Assembly: GCA_014653365.1 (NCBI GenBank)
Contig: JACWEQ010000003.1
Coordinates: 58,501 to 122,500, forward strand
Source of the DNA: Pelagibacterales bacterium SAG-MED49
Lineage (GTDB): Bacteria > Pseudomonadota > Alphaproteobacteria > Pelagibacterales > Pelagibacteraceae
DNA: 64,000 nucleotides
Reading direction: 5' to 3'
The notes beneath the pieces were generated by a model that saw only the letters and a list, made by a program, of their open reading frames with translations, searched no databases and was not told where the DNA came from. Shown here piece after piece: positions 39,466 to 49,339 of the stretch. Each line of letters opens with the position of its first letter. Positions within the stretch are counted from its first letter, which is position 1. The translations under genes and the position numbers were made by a program.

Positions 39466-39960
39466 TTAGGCTGACTGTATTTTTTTTTCTATAAATTCTG
39501 AAACTTCTTCTTTTTCTGTGACTTCTTCTTTTTTACCTTTAGGTTGGTATGCATACAAAAGGTGTAATTTGCAGTAAGAAAAATCTTTTAAAGATGATCT
39601 ACCACAGAAATAAAACGACTTTTCATCTGGATGACCTATTGGCCATTTGCAAGAACTTTCGTCAAGCTCTTCTAATTGTTTAGGGTTTTCTGGCTCAAAA
39701 TCTTTTTCAATGATTAAAGATTTAAATTTACTTTTTCTACTTCTTTTAGTTTTATTATTGTTTTCTTCGACAGAATTTTCAAAATTTTGATTTGAAGTGG
39801 CAGTTCTAGTTTTAATTTTTGCTGATAAATTTAATCTATGAGCCTTTCCAATGACTGCATTTCTGCTGATACCACCTATAATCTCAGCGATTTGACTCGC
39901 AGTATTACCCTTTCCCCAAAGTTCTTTTAGTTTTGATACTTTTTCATCGTTCCAGTTCAT
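39466..39960 (-). CDS. gcrA: GcrA-family cell cycle regulator
   Basis: MNWNDEKVSKLKELWGKGNTASQIAEIIGG-ISRNAVIGKAHRL; C-terminal CKWPIGHPDEKSFYFCGRSSLKDFSYCKLH. Confidence 0.92.
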   Translation of the reverse strand: MNWNDEKVSKLKELWGKGNTASQIAEIIGGISRNAVIGKAHRLNLSAKIKTRTATSNQNFENSVEENNNKTKRSRKSKFKSLIIEKDFEPENPKQLEELDESSCKWPIGHPDEKSFYFCGRSSLKDFSYCKLHLLYAYQPKGKKEEVTEKEEVSEFIEKKIQSA

Positions 39961-40132
39961 TATCTATATGTTGTATTATGTTTTCTAAAAATAACAATAT
40001 ACTGATACAAAATGTAAATAAACAAGCAATTTCTTAAGGTTATCAACAAAAATAAGCTTAAATTTGTTTAGATGTATTTTCAATCATAACTTGTATCTAA
40101 TTATTAAAATTTATAAAAACTGACTTAAAATT

Positions 40133-41299
40133 ATGAGCTATTTAACAAAAAATTATAACAGAAAAAAAATTTCTTTTAAAAGGGGGAAAGGTAGCTTCTT
40201 ATATTCTGTTGATGGTAAAAAATATTTAGATTTTGTTCAGGGAATAGCTGTAAACTCATTAGGTCACGCTCATCCTAAATTAGTCAAAACAATTAATGCT
40301 CAATCTAAAAAACTTTGGCATGTTTCAAATGCCTTTGTAATCCCAGAAGGGGAAAAGTTAGCTAAAAAATTAGCTAAAAAAACATTTGCTGATTATGTTA
40401 TGTTTCAAAATAGTGGTGCGGAGGCAACAGAAGCGGCAATAAAAGTCGCAAGAAGATATTTTTATTCAATCGGAAAGCCAAAAAAAAATAGAATTTTATG
40501 TGTAAAAAATTCTTTTCATGGAAGAACACTAGCTGCAATTTATGCTAGTGGATCAAAAAAAATGACAGAGGGATTTGGACCAAAAGTTGGAGGATTTGAT
40601 CATTTTGAATTTGGAGACCACAAATCAATACAAAAAAAAATTACAAAAAATACAGCAGCTATAATGGTTGAAACTATTATGGGTGAAGGTGGTATAAAAG
40701 TAATACCCGATTGGTGTTTAAAAGGATTAAGAAAAATTTGCGATAAAAAAAATATATTATTAATATTAGATGAGGTTCAGTGTGGAGTTGGAAGATCGGG
40801 AGATTTTTTTGCTTTTGAAAAATCTAAAGTAAAGCCTGATATAGTCCCAATTGCAAAAGGGATTGGTGGTGGATTTCCAATTGGAGCAGTTTTAATGAAT
40901 AAAAAAGTTGCAGTGGGCATGACGGCTGGAACACATGGTTCGACTTTTGGTGGCAATCCTTTGGCTATGGCCGTTGGTAATTCAGTAATGGATATTATTG
41001 CTAATAAAAAGTTTTTAAAACATGTTAAAAGTATTTCTAAATATTTTTTAGAAAATCTCAATAAAATTAAAGAAAAATATCCTGGAGTTATAAAAGAGAT
41101 TAGAGGTAGAGGTTTATTGATTGGAATACAGCTTCATACAGATCAAGTTAATTTTATTAAAAAATTGATGGATAATAAATTATTAACTATTAGAGCGGCT
41201 GAAAATGTAGTTAGAATTTTACCACCATTAAATGTTAAGAAAAATGAAATTGATCAAGCTTTAAGATTAATCAAAAAGGTATGCACAGAAGTAAATTAA
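40133..41299 (+). CDS. argD: Acetylornithine aminotransferase
   Basis: NSGAEATEAAIKVAR, FHGRTLAAI, LDEVQCGVGRSG, GTHGSTFGGNPLA; followed by argF. Confidence 0.94.
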   Translation: MSYLTKNYNRKKISFKRGKGSFLYSVDGKKYLDFVQGIAVNSLGHAHPKLVKTINAQSKKLWHVSNAFVIPEGEKLAKKLAKKTFADYVMFQNSGAEATEAAIKVARRYFYSIGKPKKNRILCVKNSFHGRTLAAIYASGSKKMTEGFGPKVGGFDHFEFGDHKSIQKKITKNTAAIMVETIMGEGGIKVIPDWCLKGLRKICDKKNILLILDEVQCGVGRSGDFFAFEKSKVKPDIVPIAKGIGGGFPIGAVLMNKKVAVGMTAGTHGSTFGGNPLAMAVGNSVMDIIANKKFLKHVKSISKYFLENLNKIKEKYPGVIKEIRGRGLLIGIQLHTDQVNFIKKLMDNKLLTIRAAENVVRILPPLNVKKNEIDQALRLIKKVCTEVN

Positions 41300-41300
41300 A

Positions 41301-42230
41301 ATGAATCATTTTATAAATTTAAAAGATGTCCCAGCCAAAGATCTTCAAAAGATTGTTGCTGATGCAAAAAAAAGAAAAAACTTAAGAAAAAAATTAAGCA
41401 CATTAGAGGTTGATAAAGGAGCGCCTTTAAAAGGTAAATTGCTTATACAAATGTTTGAAAAATCAAGTTTGAGAACCAGATTGAGCTTTTATCTAGCAAT
41501 TAAGCAACTTGGAGGAGGAACATTAACCCTTAGATCAAATGAACTTCATCTTGGTCAAGGAGGAGAAAGTATAGCAGATACCGCAAAAATACTTTCAACT
41601 TATGGTGATGGATTTATGTTAAGAACTGATAGTGATCAAAAAGTTGAAAATTTTAGAGATCATTTAACAATCCCAGTAATTAATGGTTTGAGCCCATCCT
41701 CGCATCCAACACAAGTACTTTCAGATGTGTTTACTGTTGAAGAGATAAAGAAAAAAAAAATTTCAAAATTAAACATTTGTTGGATTGGAGACTCTAATAA
41801 TGTTTTAGATAGCTTAATTGCAGCTTCTGTTAAATTTTCTTTTAAATTAAGCATAGGCTGTCCAAAAAAGTTTGAGCCTGGCAAAGAAGTTAGAAACTGG
41901 GTAAAAGCAAATAACAAAAAAATATTCATTTATAATGATCCAAAAAAAGCTGTTAACGGAGCAGATGTGATATTTTCAGATAAAGTTATATCCTTAAATG
42001 ATAAAGTTAATAAAAAAAAAAAAATTGAACAATTTAAAAAATTTAAGATTAATAAAAAATTAATGGGTTATGCAAAGAAAGATTGTATTTTTCTCCACTG
42101 TTTGCCTCGAGGATCTGAAGTAAGTAATGAAGTTTTTTTAGGAAAAAAATCTCATGTTTGGCAACAAGCTCTTAATAGAGTTCATGTCCAAAAAAGTATT
42201 TTATTATATTGTTTCGGAAAATTAAGGTAG
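41301..42230 (+). CDS. argF: Ornithine carbamoyltransferase
   Basis: FEKSSLRTRLSF, HPTQVLSDV, HCLPRGSEV. Confidence 0.94.
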   Translation: MNHFINLKDVPAKDLQKIVADAKKRKNLRKKLSTLEVDKGAPLKGKLLIQMFEKSSLRTRLSFYLAIKQLGGGTLTLRSNELHLGQGGESIADTAKILSTYGDGFMLRTDSDQKVENFRDHLTIPVINGLSPSSHPTQVLSDVFTVEEIKKKKISKLNICWIGDSNNVLDSLIAASVKFSFKLSIGCPKKFEPGKEVRNWVKANNKKIFIYNDPKKAVNGADVIFSDKVISLNDKVNKKKKIEQFKKFKINKKLMGYAKKDCIFLHCLPRGSEVSNEVFLGKKSHVWQQALNRVHVQKSILLYCFGKLR

Positions 42231-42761
42231 TGGTACTGGACTATCAGAATTTTGATTTAAGTATTTAATTACTGAAGCTCTATCTTTTTCTTTTCTTAAT
42301 CCAGCAAATGCCATTTTTGTTCCTTTAATCCATTTAGCAGGTTTAATTAAGTAACCGTTGAGTTCTTCAAAAGTCCACTCTTTATCGAATGATGCTAGGG
42401 CCTTAGAATATTTGTAATCTGTAACAGCACCAGTTTTTCTCCCAACTACATTCCAAAGTGCAGGACCAATGTTGTTTTTTCCACCTTTAATAATTGAGTG
42501 ACATGCAGCACATTTTTTAAAAACTTTTTCACCCGCAGCTACATCGCCCATTGCCATTAATGCAGCTATATCAATTTTTTCTACCACAGCCGTTTCTACA
42601 GATGATGACACAGTTGTAGCTTGCTGCACCTCAACTGCATATCCTGGAGTTTTAGGTTTTTCTACATGAAATATAATATTTGATAGTTTGCCAATACCAA
42701 TTACCAAAAGAGCAACCATCAACACAGCAGCTATAATTTTATTTAATTCAAACGAATCCAT
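42222..42761 (-). CDS. Membrane-anchored c-type cytochrome (CycM-like)
   Basis: N-terminal TM, FKKCAACHSI haem-binding motif, GPALWNVVGRK, KGTKMAFAGL. Confidence 0.9.
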   Translation of the reverse strand: MDSFELNKIIAAVLMVALLVIGIGKLSNIIFHVEKPKTPGYAVEVQQATTVSSSVETAVVEKIDIAALMAMGDVAAGEKVFKKCAACHSIIKGGKNNIGPALWNVVGRKTGAVTDYKYSKALASFDKEWTFEELNGYLIKPAKWIKGTKMAFAGLRKEKDRASVIKYLNQNSDSPVPLP

Positions 42762-42873
42762 TTTTCTAAATATTATTTTGAACGTATAGCATGATAAATT
42801 AAAAAATTACTAAAATTTAGTGTATAATTTTGCCTCTATGTCAATTTAATCGGTATAATAAATTGAAAAATTA

Positions 42874-43605
42874 ATGAAAACATTAACCATCATACCGTCA
42901 AGATTATCAGCCACAAGACTGCCAGGTAAGCCCTTGTTAAAGATAAATGATTTATCAATTATTTCACACGTCTTTAGAAAGGCTCAAGATGCAAATTTAG
43001 GAGAGGTTTTTGTTGCAACTGAGGACCAAGAAATAGTCGATGATGTCACAAATAACGGAGGTAATGCTATTTTAACAAGCAGAGACCACAAAACTGGAAC
43101 TGACAGAATTTATGAAGCATTAAAGAAAATAGACCTTAAAGGTATTGATTTAATAATGAATTTACAAGGTGATGAACCAGCAATAAATATTGAAGACATT
43201 ATTAGTTTAAATAAAAAAATGATTAATAGTAAGTCGAGAATAGGAACTCTTGCGGCAAAAATTAAAGATTTTAAAGATTTAAAAAATGAAAATATTGTAA
43301 AAGTTATAACTGAAAAAAATTTAGATAATGATCAATTTCCAGAGGCAAAGACTTTTATAAGAAATTCTTCAAATAAAGATAACATTTATCATCATATAGG
43401 AATTTATTGTTATTCATCTACAGCTCTTGAGGAATTTGTTAAATTGAGTCAGTCTCAAAATGAAATTAAAAATAGATTAGAGCAATTAAGAGCTTTAGAT
43501 AATGATATTAAAATAAATGTAGCGCTTGCTAAATCAAGTCCAATTGGGGTTGATACTGAAGAAGATTATCTGGCCTTAAAAAAAATTATGGAATATAAAG
43601 TTTAA
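42874..43605 (+). CDS. kdsB: 3-deoxy-manno-octulosonate cytidylyltransferase
   Basis: IIPSRLSATRLPGKPLL, ATEDQEI, SRDHKTGTDRIYEAL, NLQGDEP. Confidence 0.95.
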   Translation: MKTLTIIPSRLSATRLPGKPLLKINDLSIISHVFRKAQDANLGEVFVATEDQEIVDDVTNNGGNAILTSRDHKTGTDRIYEALKKIDLKGIDLIMNLQGDEPAINIEDIISLNKKMINSKSRIGTLAAKIKDFKDLKNENIVKVITEKNLDNDQFPEAKTFIRNSSNKDNIYHHIGIYCYSSTALEEFVKLSQSQNEIKNRLEQLRALDNDIKINVALAKSSPIGVDTEEDYLALKKIMEYKV

Positions 43606-44441
43606 TGAGTAAGATTTATTTTCAAGGTACTTTTGGAGCATATTCTCATTTGGCAGCTTTATTAGTCGACCCAAAAGCAGAGATAATACCTTGCAAAACT
43701 TTTGATGATTGTTTTAATAATGCAGCATTAGAGCCTGAATGTAGAATAATTATTCCAGAGTCAAACAGAATTACAGGAAATATTGGTATTGAATATTTAA
43801 TTTTTAAATACAGATTAAATATTTATATGGAACATTTTCAAAAAATTGAACATAATTTATTAGGTCAATCAGGAGCAAAACTTAGCGATATAAAAGAAGT
43901 GTATTCTCATGCTCAAGGTTTGTCTCAATGTTCAAAATTTATAAAAGATAACAATATAGTAGAACATATTAGAGCAGACACAGCAGGATCTGCAGAGATG
44001 ATTTCAAAGATCAAAGATAAAAAGCAAGCTGCGATAGCCTCTTCATTAAGCGCAGAAATTTATGGATTGGATATTATTAAAAAAAATATTGAAAATGAAA
44101 GTGGAAATTTAACAAGATTTTTAGTTATGGGGAAAAATATTTCTCAACCTGAGTTTGGAAACAAAAAATATATCACTTCTTTTTTATTTAAGCTTAAAAG
44201 TAAGCCAGCTGCTCTTTACCAGTCTCTTGGAGGATTTGCGATTAATGGTGTAAATTTAACAAAGTTGCAAAGTTATCCAGAAAAAAACACATTCGATTCC
44301 TTCTTTTTTTTATGTGATTTAGATGGACATATTGAAGATCCAAAAGTCCAAAAATCTTTAGAAGAGTTAGGTCTTCATTGTGAGGATTTTCACGTCTTAG
44401 GTGTTTTTGAGGCAGATAAATTGAGAGAGAAAAAAAAATAA
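43605..44441 (+). CDS. pheA: Prephenate dehydratase
   Basis: FQGTFGAYSHLAA, SHAQGLSQCSKFI, TAGSAEMIS, ESGNLTRFLVMG, C-terminal ACT region. Confidence 0.93.
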   Translation: MSKIYFQGTFGAYSHLAALLVDPKAEIIPCKTFDDCFNNAALEPECRIIIPESNRITGNIGIEYLIFKYRLNIYMEHFQKIEHNLLGQSGAKLSDIKEVYSHAQGLSQCSKFIKDNNIVEHIRADTAGSAEMISKIKDKKQAAIASSLSAEIYGLDIIKKNIENESGNLTRFLVMGKNISQPEFGNKKYITSFLFKLKSKPAALYQSLGGFAINGVNLTKLQSYPEKNTFDSFFFLCDLDGHIEDPKVQKSLEELGLHCEDFHVLGVFEADKLREKKK

Positions 44442-44448
44442 TCTTTTC

Positions 44449-44478
44449 TTGTAGAATAGAAAATTTAACTGCTATAAT
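44449..44478 (+). promoter_or_regulatory. Putative sigma70-type promoter of the SRP RNA gene
   Basis: TTGTAG - 18 nt - TATAAT just upstream of the SRP RNA 5' end. Confidence 0.6.
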
Positions 44479-44484
44479 AGTTTC

Positions 44485-44568
44485 GGAGGCTAGAGGTGGA
44501 TGCTGCTTGAACCCGACCAGATCTTAACGGAAGCAGTCGTAGAGACAGTTATTCAGGTTCTAGTCTCC
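44485..44568 (+). ncRNA. ffs: Signal recognition particle RNA (4.5S-type)
   Basis: Terminal pairing GGAGGCTAGA/TCTAGTCTCC; domain IV core GACCAGATC...GGAAGCAGTC; upstream of dnaX. Confidence 0.9.
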
Positions 44569-44581
44569 TAAAAATTAAAAA

Positions 44582-46231
44582 ATGAATAATAACTCAAAAG
44601 TACTAGCATTAAAGTATAGACCACAAAGTTTTGATGATCTTATAGGTCAAGAAGTTGTGGTAGAAACTATAACTAATTCAATAAAAGCAAATAAAGTTCC
44701 CAATGCTTATTTGTTCACTGGCATAAGAGGAATTGGCAAAACCACGACTGCAAGAATAGTTGCTAAAGCACTCAATTGTTCAAATGGTATAAAAAATTTA
44801 TGTAAAGAAAATTTATGTGAAAATTGTGAGGCAATAACAAACTCAAGTCATATTGATGTTCTTGAAATGGATGCTGCAAGCAAAACAGGTGTAGATGACG
44901 TTAGAGATTTAATTGAATTTTCAAAATACGGGCCAACTTCAGCAAAATATAAAATATTCATCATAGATGAAGTTCATATGCTAAGTAAACAAGCGTTTAA
45001 TGCATTATTGAAAACACTTGAAGAACCACCTGAATATCTTAAGTTTATTTTTGCAACTACAGAAATTAAAAAAATTCCAATTACTGTTGTGTCGAGATGT
45101 CAAAGATTTGATCTATCTAGAATTAAATCAACAGAATTATTTGAATTTATAAAAAAGATAAAGGATAAAGAAAATGGTAAAGTTTCAGACGATGCTTTAA
45201 AATTAATTATTAAGATATCAGAAGGATCTGTGAGGGATGCCTTATCCTTGTTAGATAGAGCTCTATTAAGTTTAGACGATAATACAGAATTAGATCTAAA
45301 TGCAGCGCAGAAAATTTTTGGTTATTTTGATAAATCTCAATTAATTGATTTATTTCAGTTAATTTTAAATGGTGAAGAAAACAAGGTGATCAATATTTAC
45401 AGAAAAATATATGATCAAGGAGTTGAGCCAAAAGTTTTTATTAATGATTTTTTAGAACTTCTTTATTATTTTAAAAATATCAATTCATTAACTTTAGAAA
45501 GTACTAATTTTTCTCTTAATGATGAGGAGTTTACAAGAATTAAAGATATATCTAGTCAAGTAGATGCAGAAGTTTTAATTCTATTTTGGCAATTTGCAAT
45601 CTCATCGCTTGAAGAATTAGATATTGTGTCTAATCAGCATTTATCAATTGAGATGTTCTTAATAAGATTAATGCATTTAAGTTCTATAAAATCAAAAAAA
45701 ACACATGATTTGAATACGGATGAAAGCTTAGAAAGTGCAGCGGTCCCGAAACAAACTGACATAGAAAATGTTACACAAGCTATAGATCAAATTAAAAATA
45801 TTGCTCAAGAAAAAAAAATTAAACCAGAAATTGAAACAGAAATTAAAGCAATAGATAAAAGTTTAATTAATTCATTTAATGATTTGTTAGATGCCTGTTC
45901 AGAAAAAAAAGAAATCAAATTAAAATATGAGTTAGAAAAAAATGTTAACCTAGTTAAATTTGAGAGGAATAGAATAGAGATTTCTTTCAATGGTAATTTA
46001 GATAAAGATTTTGTTAAAGATTTGTCTGCAAAACTTTTTGAATGGACTGGTGAAAGATGGATAATTACATTTAGTAAATCTAAAGGTGAAATGTCTGTAA
46101 AAGAGAAACAAAAAAATAAAAAAGAAGAATTAATAAATGAAGTTAAAAATTCAGAAATCTATAAAACTATAATAGAAAAGTTCCCAGATGCTGAATTGAC
46201 CGATGTTAAATTAAATAAAAAAGAGGATTAA
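44582..46231 (+). CDS. dnaX: DNA polymerase III subunits gamma/tau
   Basis: YRPQSFDDLIGQE, GIRGIGKTTTARI, IDEVHMLSKQAFNALLKTLEEPP, ISEGSVRDALSLLDRA. Confidence 0.97.
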   Translation: MNNNSKVLALKYRPQSFDDLIGQEVVVETITNSIKANKVPNAYLFTGIRGIGKTTTARIVAKALNCSNGIKNLCKENLCENCEAITNSSHIDVLEMDAASKTGVDDVRDLIEFSKYGPTSAKYKIFIIDEVHMLSKQAFNALLKTLEEPPEYLKFIFATTEIKKIPITVVSRCQRFDLSRIKSTELFEFIKKIKDKENGKVSDDALKLIIKISEGSVRDALSLLDRALLSLDDNTELDLNAAQKIFGYFDKSQLIDLFQLILNGEENKVINIYRKIYDQGVEPKVFINDFLELLYYFKNINSLTLESTNFSLNDEEFTRIKDISSQVDAEVLILFWQFAISSLEELDIVSNQHLSIEMFLIRLMHLSSIKSKKTHDLNTDESLESAAVPKQTDIENVTQAIDQIKNIAQEKKIKPEIETEIKAIDKSLINSFNDLLDACSEKKEIKLKYELEKNVNLVKFERNRIEISFNGNLDKDFVKDLSAKLFEWTGERWIITFSKSKGEMSVKEKQKNKKEELINEVKNSEIYKTIIEKFPDAELTDVKLNKKED

Positions 46232-46232
46232 A

Positions 46233-46550
46233 ATGACTGATTTTACTAAAATTTTAGATAAAGCCAAGGAGCTTGAAACTAAAATGAAAGAAAGCCAAGA
46301 AAAAATCAAAGAGATTAGGGCCGAGGGGGTTTCTGGATCTAATTCAGTTAAAATTATACTAGACGGAGAAGGCGAGATGCAAAACATTAAATTATCTGAT
46401 GATATAATGAAAGAAGATAAAACTATTATAGAAGATTTAATAGTGGCTGCTCACAACAGTGCTAAGTCTCACCTTAAATCAAAGACCACAGAAGAAATTT
46501 CAAAAGCTACAGGAGGTTTTGGAATTCCTGGTTTTAAATGGCCATTGTAA
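46233..46550 (+). CDS. YbaB/EbfC nucleoid-associated protein
   Basis: Position dnaX-ybaB-recR; SKATGGFGIPGFKWPL C-terminus. Confidence 0.92.
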   Translation: MTDFTKILDKAKELETKMKESQEKIKEIRAEGVSGSNSVKIILDGEGEMQNIKLSDDIMKEDKTIIEDLIVAAHNSAKSHLKSKTTEEISKATGGFGIPGFKWPL

Positions 46551-46553
46551 TTG

Positions 46554-47165
46554 ATGCAAAATATTAATGAGATTGAAGAATTAATAAAATTAATATCAAA
46601 ACTTCCTGGTTTAGGCCCAAAGTCAGCAAAAAGAATTGTTTTAAAATTAATTAATAATCGCGATGAACTTGTCAAGCCTATGGCTATTATATTAGATCAA
46701 GTTTATAAAAATGTAACCAGGTGTAGTTCTTGCGGGTCTTTAAAATCAAATTCAAATGGTTGTATGAATTGTGAGGATAAAAAAGAAAGATATACTAAAA
46801 TTTGTATAGTTGAGGATATTGCTGATCAATGGTCAATTGAAAATTCAAATATTTTTCAGGGTTATTTTCATATTTTGGGAGGAACCATTTCCTCTGTCGG
46901 GCAAAGAAAAGAAGATCTTTTAATTAACTCGCTAGTAGAAAGAGTAAATAGAGAAAATATTGAAGAAGTAATATTAGCAACAAGTGCAACTGTTGAAGGG
47001 CAAACTACAGCTTATTACATTCAAGATAGTTTAAAAAATTCAAAAGTGAAAATTACTAAATTAGCCCAAGGTTTACCAGTTGGTGGAGAAATTGAGAGTT
47101 TAGATGATGGAACTTTATTTTCTGCATTTAAAAATAGAGCTAATTTAAATTCTAATTCAGATTAA
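46554..47165 (+). CDS. recR: Recombination protein RecR
   Basis: KLPGLGPKSAKRIVL, Zn motif CSSCGSLKSNSNGCMNC, LGGTISSVGQ; ATG at 46554 preferred over the TTG at 46551. Confidence 0.96.
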   Translation: MQNINEIEELIKLISKLPGLGPKSAKRIVLKLINNRDELVKPMAIILDQVYKNVTRCSSCGSLKSNSNGCMNCEDKKERYTKICIVEDIADQWSIENSNIFQGYFHILGGTISSVGQRKEDLLINSLVERVNRENIEEVILATSATVEGQTTAYYIQDSLKNSKVKITKLAQGLPVGGEIESLDDGTLFSAFKNRANLNSNSD

Positions 47166-49335
47166 GTTTTTTTTTCAATCTATTTTGATGCAATAAAGGT
47201 TCTGTATATCCTGATGGCTGCTCCATACCTTTAAAAACTAAATCACACGCAGTTTTAAAAGCTAAAGATCGATCAAAGTCATCACTCATTTTGATATATT
47301 TTTCATCTCGTTTATTTTGTTCATCAACAATTTTTGCCATATCTTTCATAATTTCAGTTACTTGAATTTTAGTTGTTATTCCATGATGAATCCAGTTAGC
47401 AATATGTTGTGAAGATATTCTAAGTGTTGCTCTATCTTCCATAAGTCCAATATTATTTATGTCTGGAACTTTTGAACATCCAACTCCTTGATCAATCCAT
47501 CTAACCACATAACCCAACAATGTTTGCGCAGAGTTTGAAATTTCTTTATTAATTTCATCAACTGACCAATTTGGTCTATCAGCAACTGGTATTGTTAATA
47601 GATCATCAAGTTTTGCCTGCTCTCTATTTAAAATTTTCTCTTGCTCATCAAAAATATTAATTTCATGATAGTGTAATGCATGCAGTGCAGCAGCTGTAGG
47701 AGAGGGGACCCAAGCACAGTTAGCACCCGCTTTTAAATGGCCAGTTTTTTGTTCCATCATATCTTTCATTTTATCTGGCATTGCCCACATTCCTTTTCCT
47801 ATTTGTGCTTTTCCAGATAACCCACATTTTAAACCAATATCAACGTTGTTATTTTCATAAGCTAAAATCCACTTAGAAGATTTCATATCTCCTTTTTTAA
47901 TCATTGGTCCGGCTTTCATTGATGTGTGCATTTCATCACCAGTTCTATCTAAAAATCCTGTATTGATAAAAAATACTCTATTTTTCAGGGTTCTTATGCA
48001 TTCTTTCAAGTTAACAGATGTTCTTCTTTCTTCATCCATAATTCCTATTTTACAAGTATATTGTTCTAACCCTAAAACTTCTTCAACTTTAGAAAAAATT
48101 AGATTGGTAAATGCTGTTTCATCTGGTCCATGCATTTTAGGTTTCACAATATAAATTGAACCAGTTCTAGAATTATTTTTATTTTTAATATCATGAAGTG
48201 CTGAAGTTGTAGTAATAAAAGCATCCATAATACCTTCGGGTACTTCATCGCCATTACTTAAAATTATTGAAGGATTGGTCATTAAGTGCCCAACATTTCT
48301 TATTAATAAAAGGCTTCTGCCATGTAATTTAAGTCCTTTACCATCTTTTGAAATATAACTTCTGTTTGGATTAAGTTTTCTTTCAAATAATTTACCAGCT
48401 TTTTCAAATTGTGTTTTAAGATTACCCTTCATTAACCCTAACCAGTTTCTATAACAAATAATCTTATCTTCAGCATCTACAGCAGCAACACTATCCTCGT
48501 TGTCACAAATGGTTGACACAGCAGATTCTAGTATTATTTCACTAATTCCAGCGTGATCTTGTTGAGCACTAAAAGCTCTAGGGTCTCTTAAAATCTCTAT
48601 ATGTAAGTTATTATTTTTAAGTATTATGGCAGATGGATTGTCAGCCTCACCTCTATGCCCTATAAATTTTTTTTCATCAATTAAATTAAAACCATCAGCA
48701 CCTTTTAAAATTACTAAATGACCTTCTTTAATAGCAATGCTAGTAATTTTGTGCCAACTTAAATCTTTTAAAGTAAAATATTTATCTAAAAAATCTCTAC
48801 CATATTTAATTACCATTTCACCTCTTAACGGATCATATCTTTCAGATACGCTATCTTCAGACTCTTCAATAACATCAGTTCCGTAAAGACTATCATATAA
48901 ACTCATCCATCTTGCGTTAGCAGCATTAAGAGCATATCTTGCGTTCATAATTGGTACCACCAATTGAGGTCCTGCAATTTTAGTTATTTCATCATCAACA
49001 TTTTTAGTTTCAATTAAAAAATCTGGACCTTCTTCTTTTAAATAATCAATTTCAATCAAAAATTTTTTATATTCATTTAAATTAAATTCGTTACCTTTAT
49101 TTTTTATATGCCACTCATCAATCTTCTTTTGTAAATTTTCTCTAATATTAATTAATTCCTTATTCTTAGGCGCAAGTTCTTTGACTACTTTTTCAAAACC
49201 AATCCAAAATTTTTCAGGTGAAATATTTAGATCTTCCAGTAGTTCTTCACTGATAAATTTTGCTAAATTTTCTGAAACTTTAAGACTGTTAATATTTATA
49301 TATTTTTCTTGCATAGCACCTAATATTTGCCCCAT
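47152..49335 (-). CDS. glcB: Malate synthase G (start may be 49314 rather than 49335)
   Basis: DAEDKIICYRNWLGLMKG, RNVGHLMTNPSI, GPDETAFTNLIF, AGANCAWVPSPTAAALHALHYH. Confidence 0.96.
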   Translation of the reverse strand: MGQILGAMQEKYININSLKVSENLAKFISEELLEDLNISPEKFWIGFEKVVKELAPKNKELINIRENLQKKIDEWHIKNKGNEFNLNEYKKFLIEIDYLKEEGPDFLIETKNVDDEITKIAGPQLVVPIMNARYALNAANARWMSLYDSLYGTDVIEESEDSVSERYDPLRGEMVIKYGRDFLDKYFTLKDLSWHKITSIAIKEGHLVILKGADGFNLIDEKKFIGHRGEADNPSAIILKNNNLHIEILRDPRAFSAQQDHAGISEIILESAVSTICDNEDSVAAVDAEDKIICYRNWLGLMKGNLKTQFEKAGKLFERKLNPNRSYISKDGKGLKLHGRSLLLIRNVGHLMTNPSIILSNGDEVPEGIMDAFITTTSALHDIKNKNNSRTGSIYIVKPKMHGPDETAFTNLIFSKVEEVLGLEQYTCKIGIMDEERRTSVNLKECIRTLKNRVFFINTGFLDRTGDEMHTSMKAGPMIKKGDMKSSKWILAYENNNVDIGLKCGLSGKAQIGKGMWAMPDKMKDMMEQKTGHLKAGANCAWVPSPTAAALHALHYHEINIFDEQEKILNREQAKLDDLLTIPVADRPNWSVDEINKEISNSAQTLLGYVVRWIDQGVGCSKVPDINNIGLMEDRATLRISSQHIANWIHHGITTKIQVTEIMKDMAKIVDEQNKRDEKYIKMSDDFDRSLAFKTACDLVFKGMEQPSGYTEPLLHQNRLKKKLNLN

Positions 49336-49339
49336 CTGT

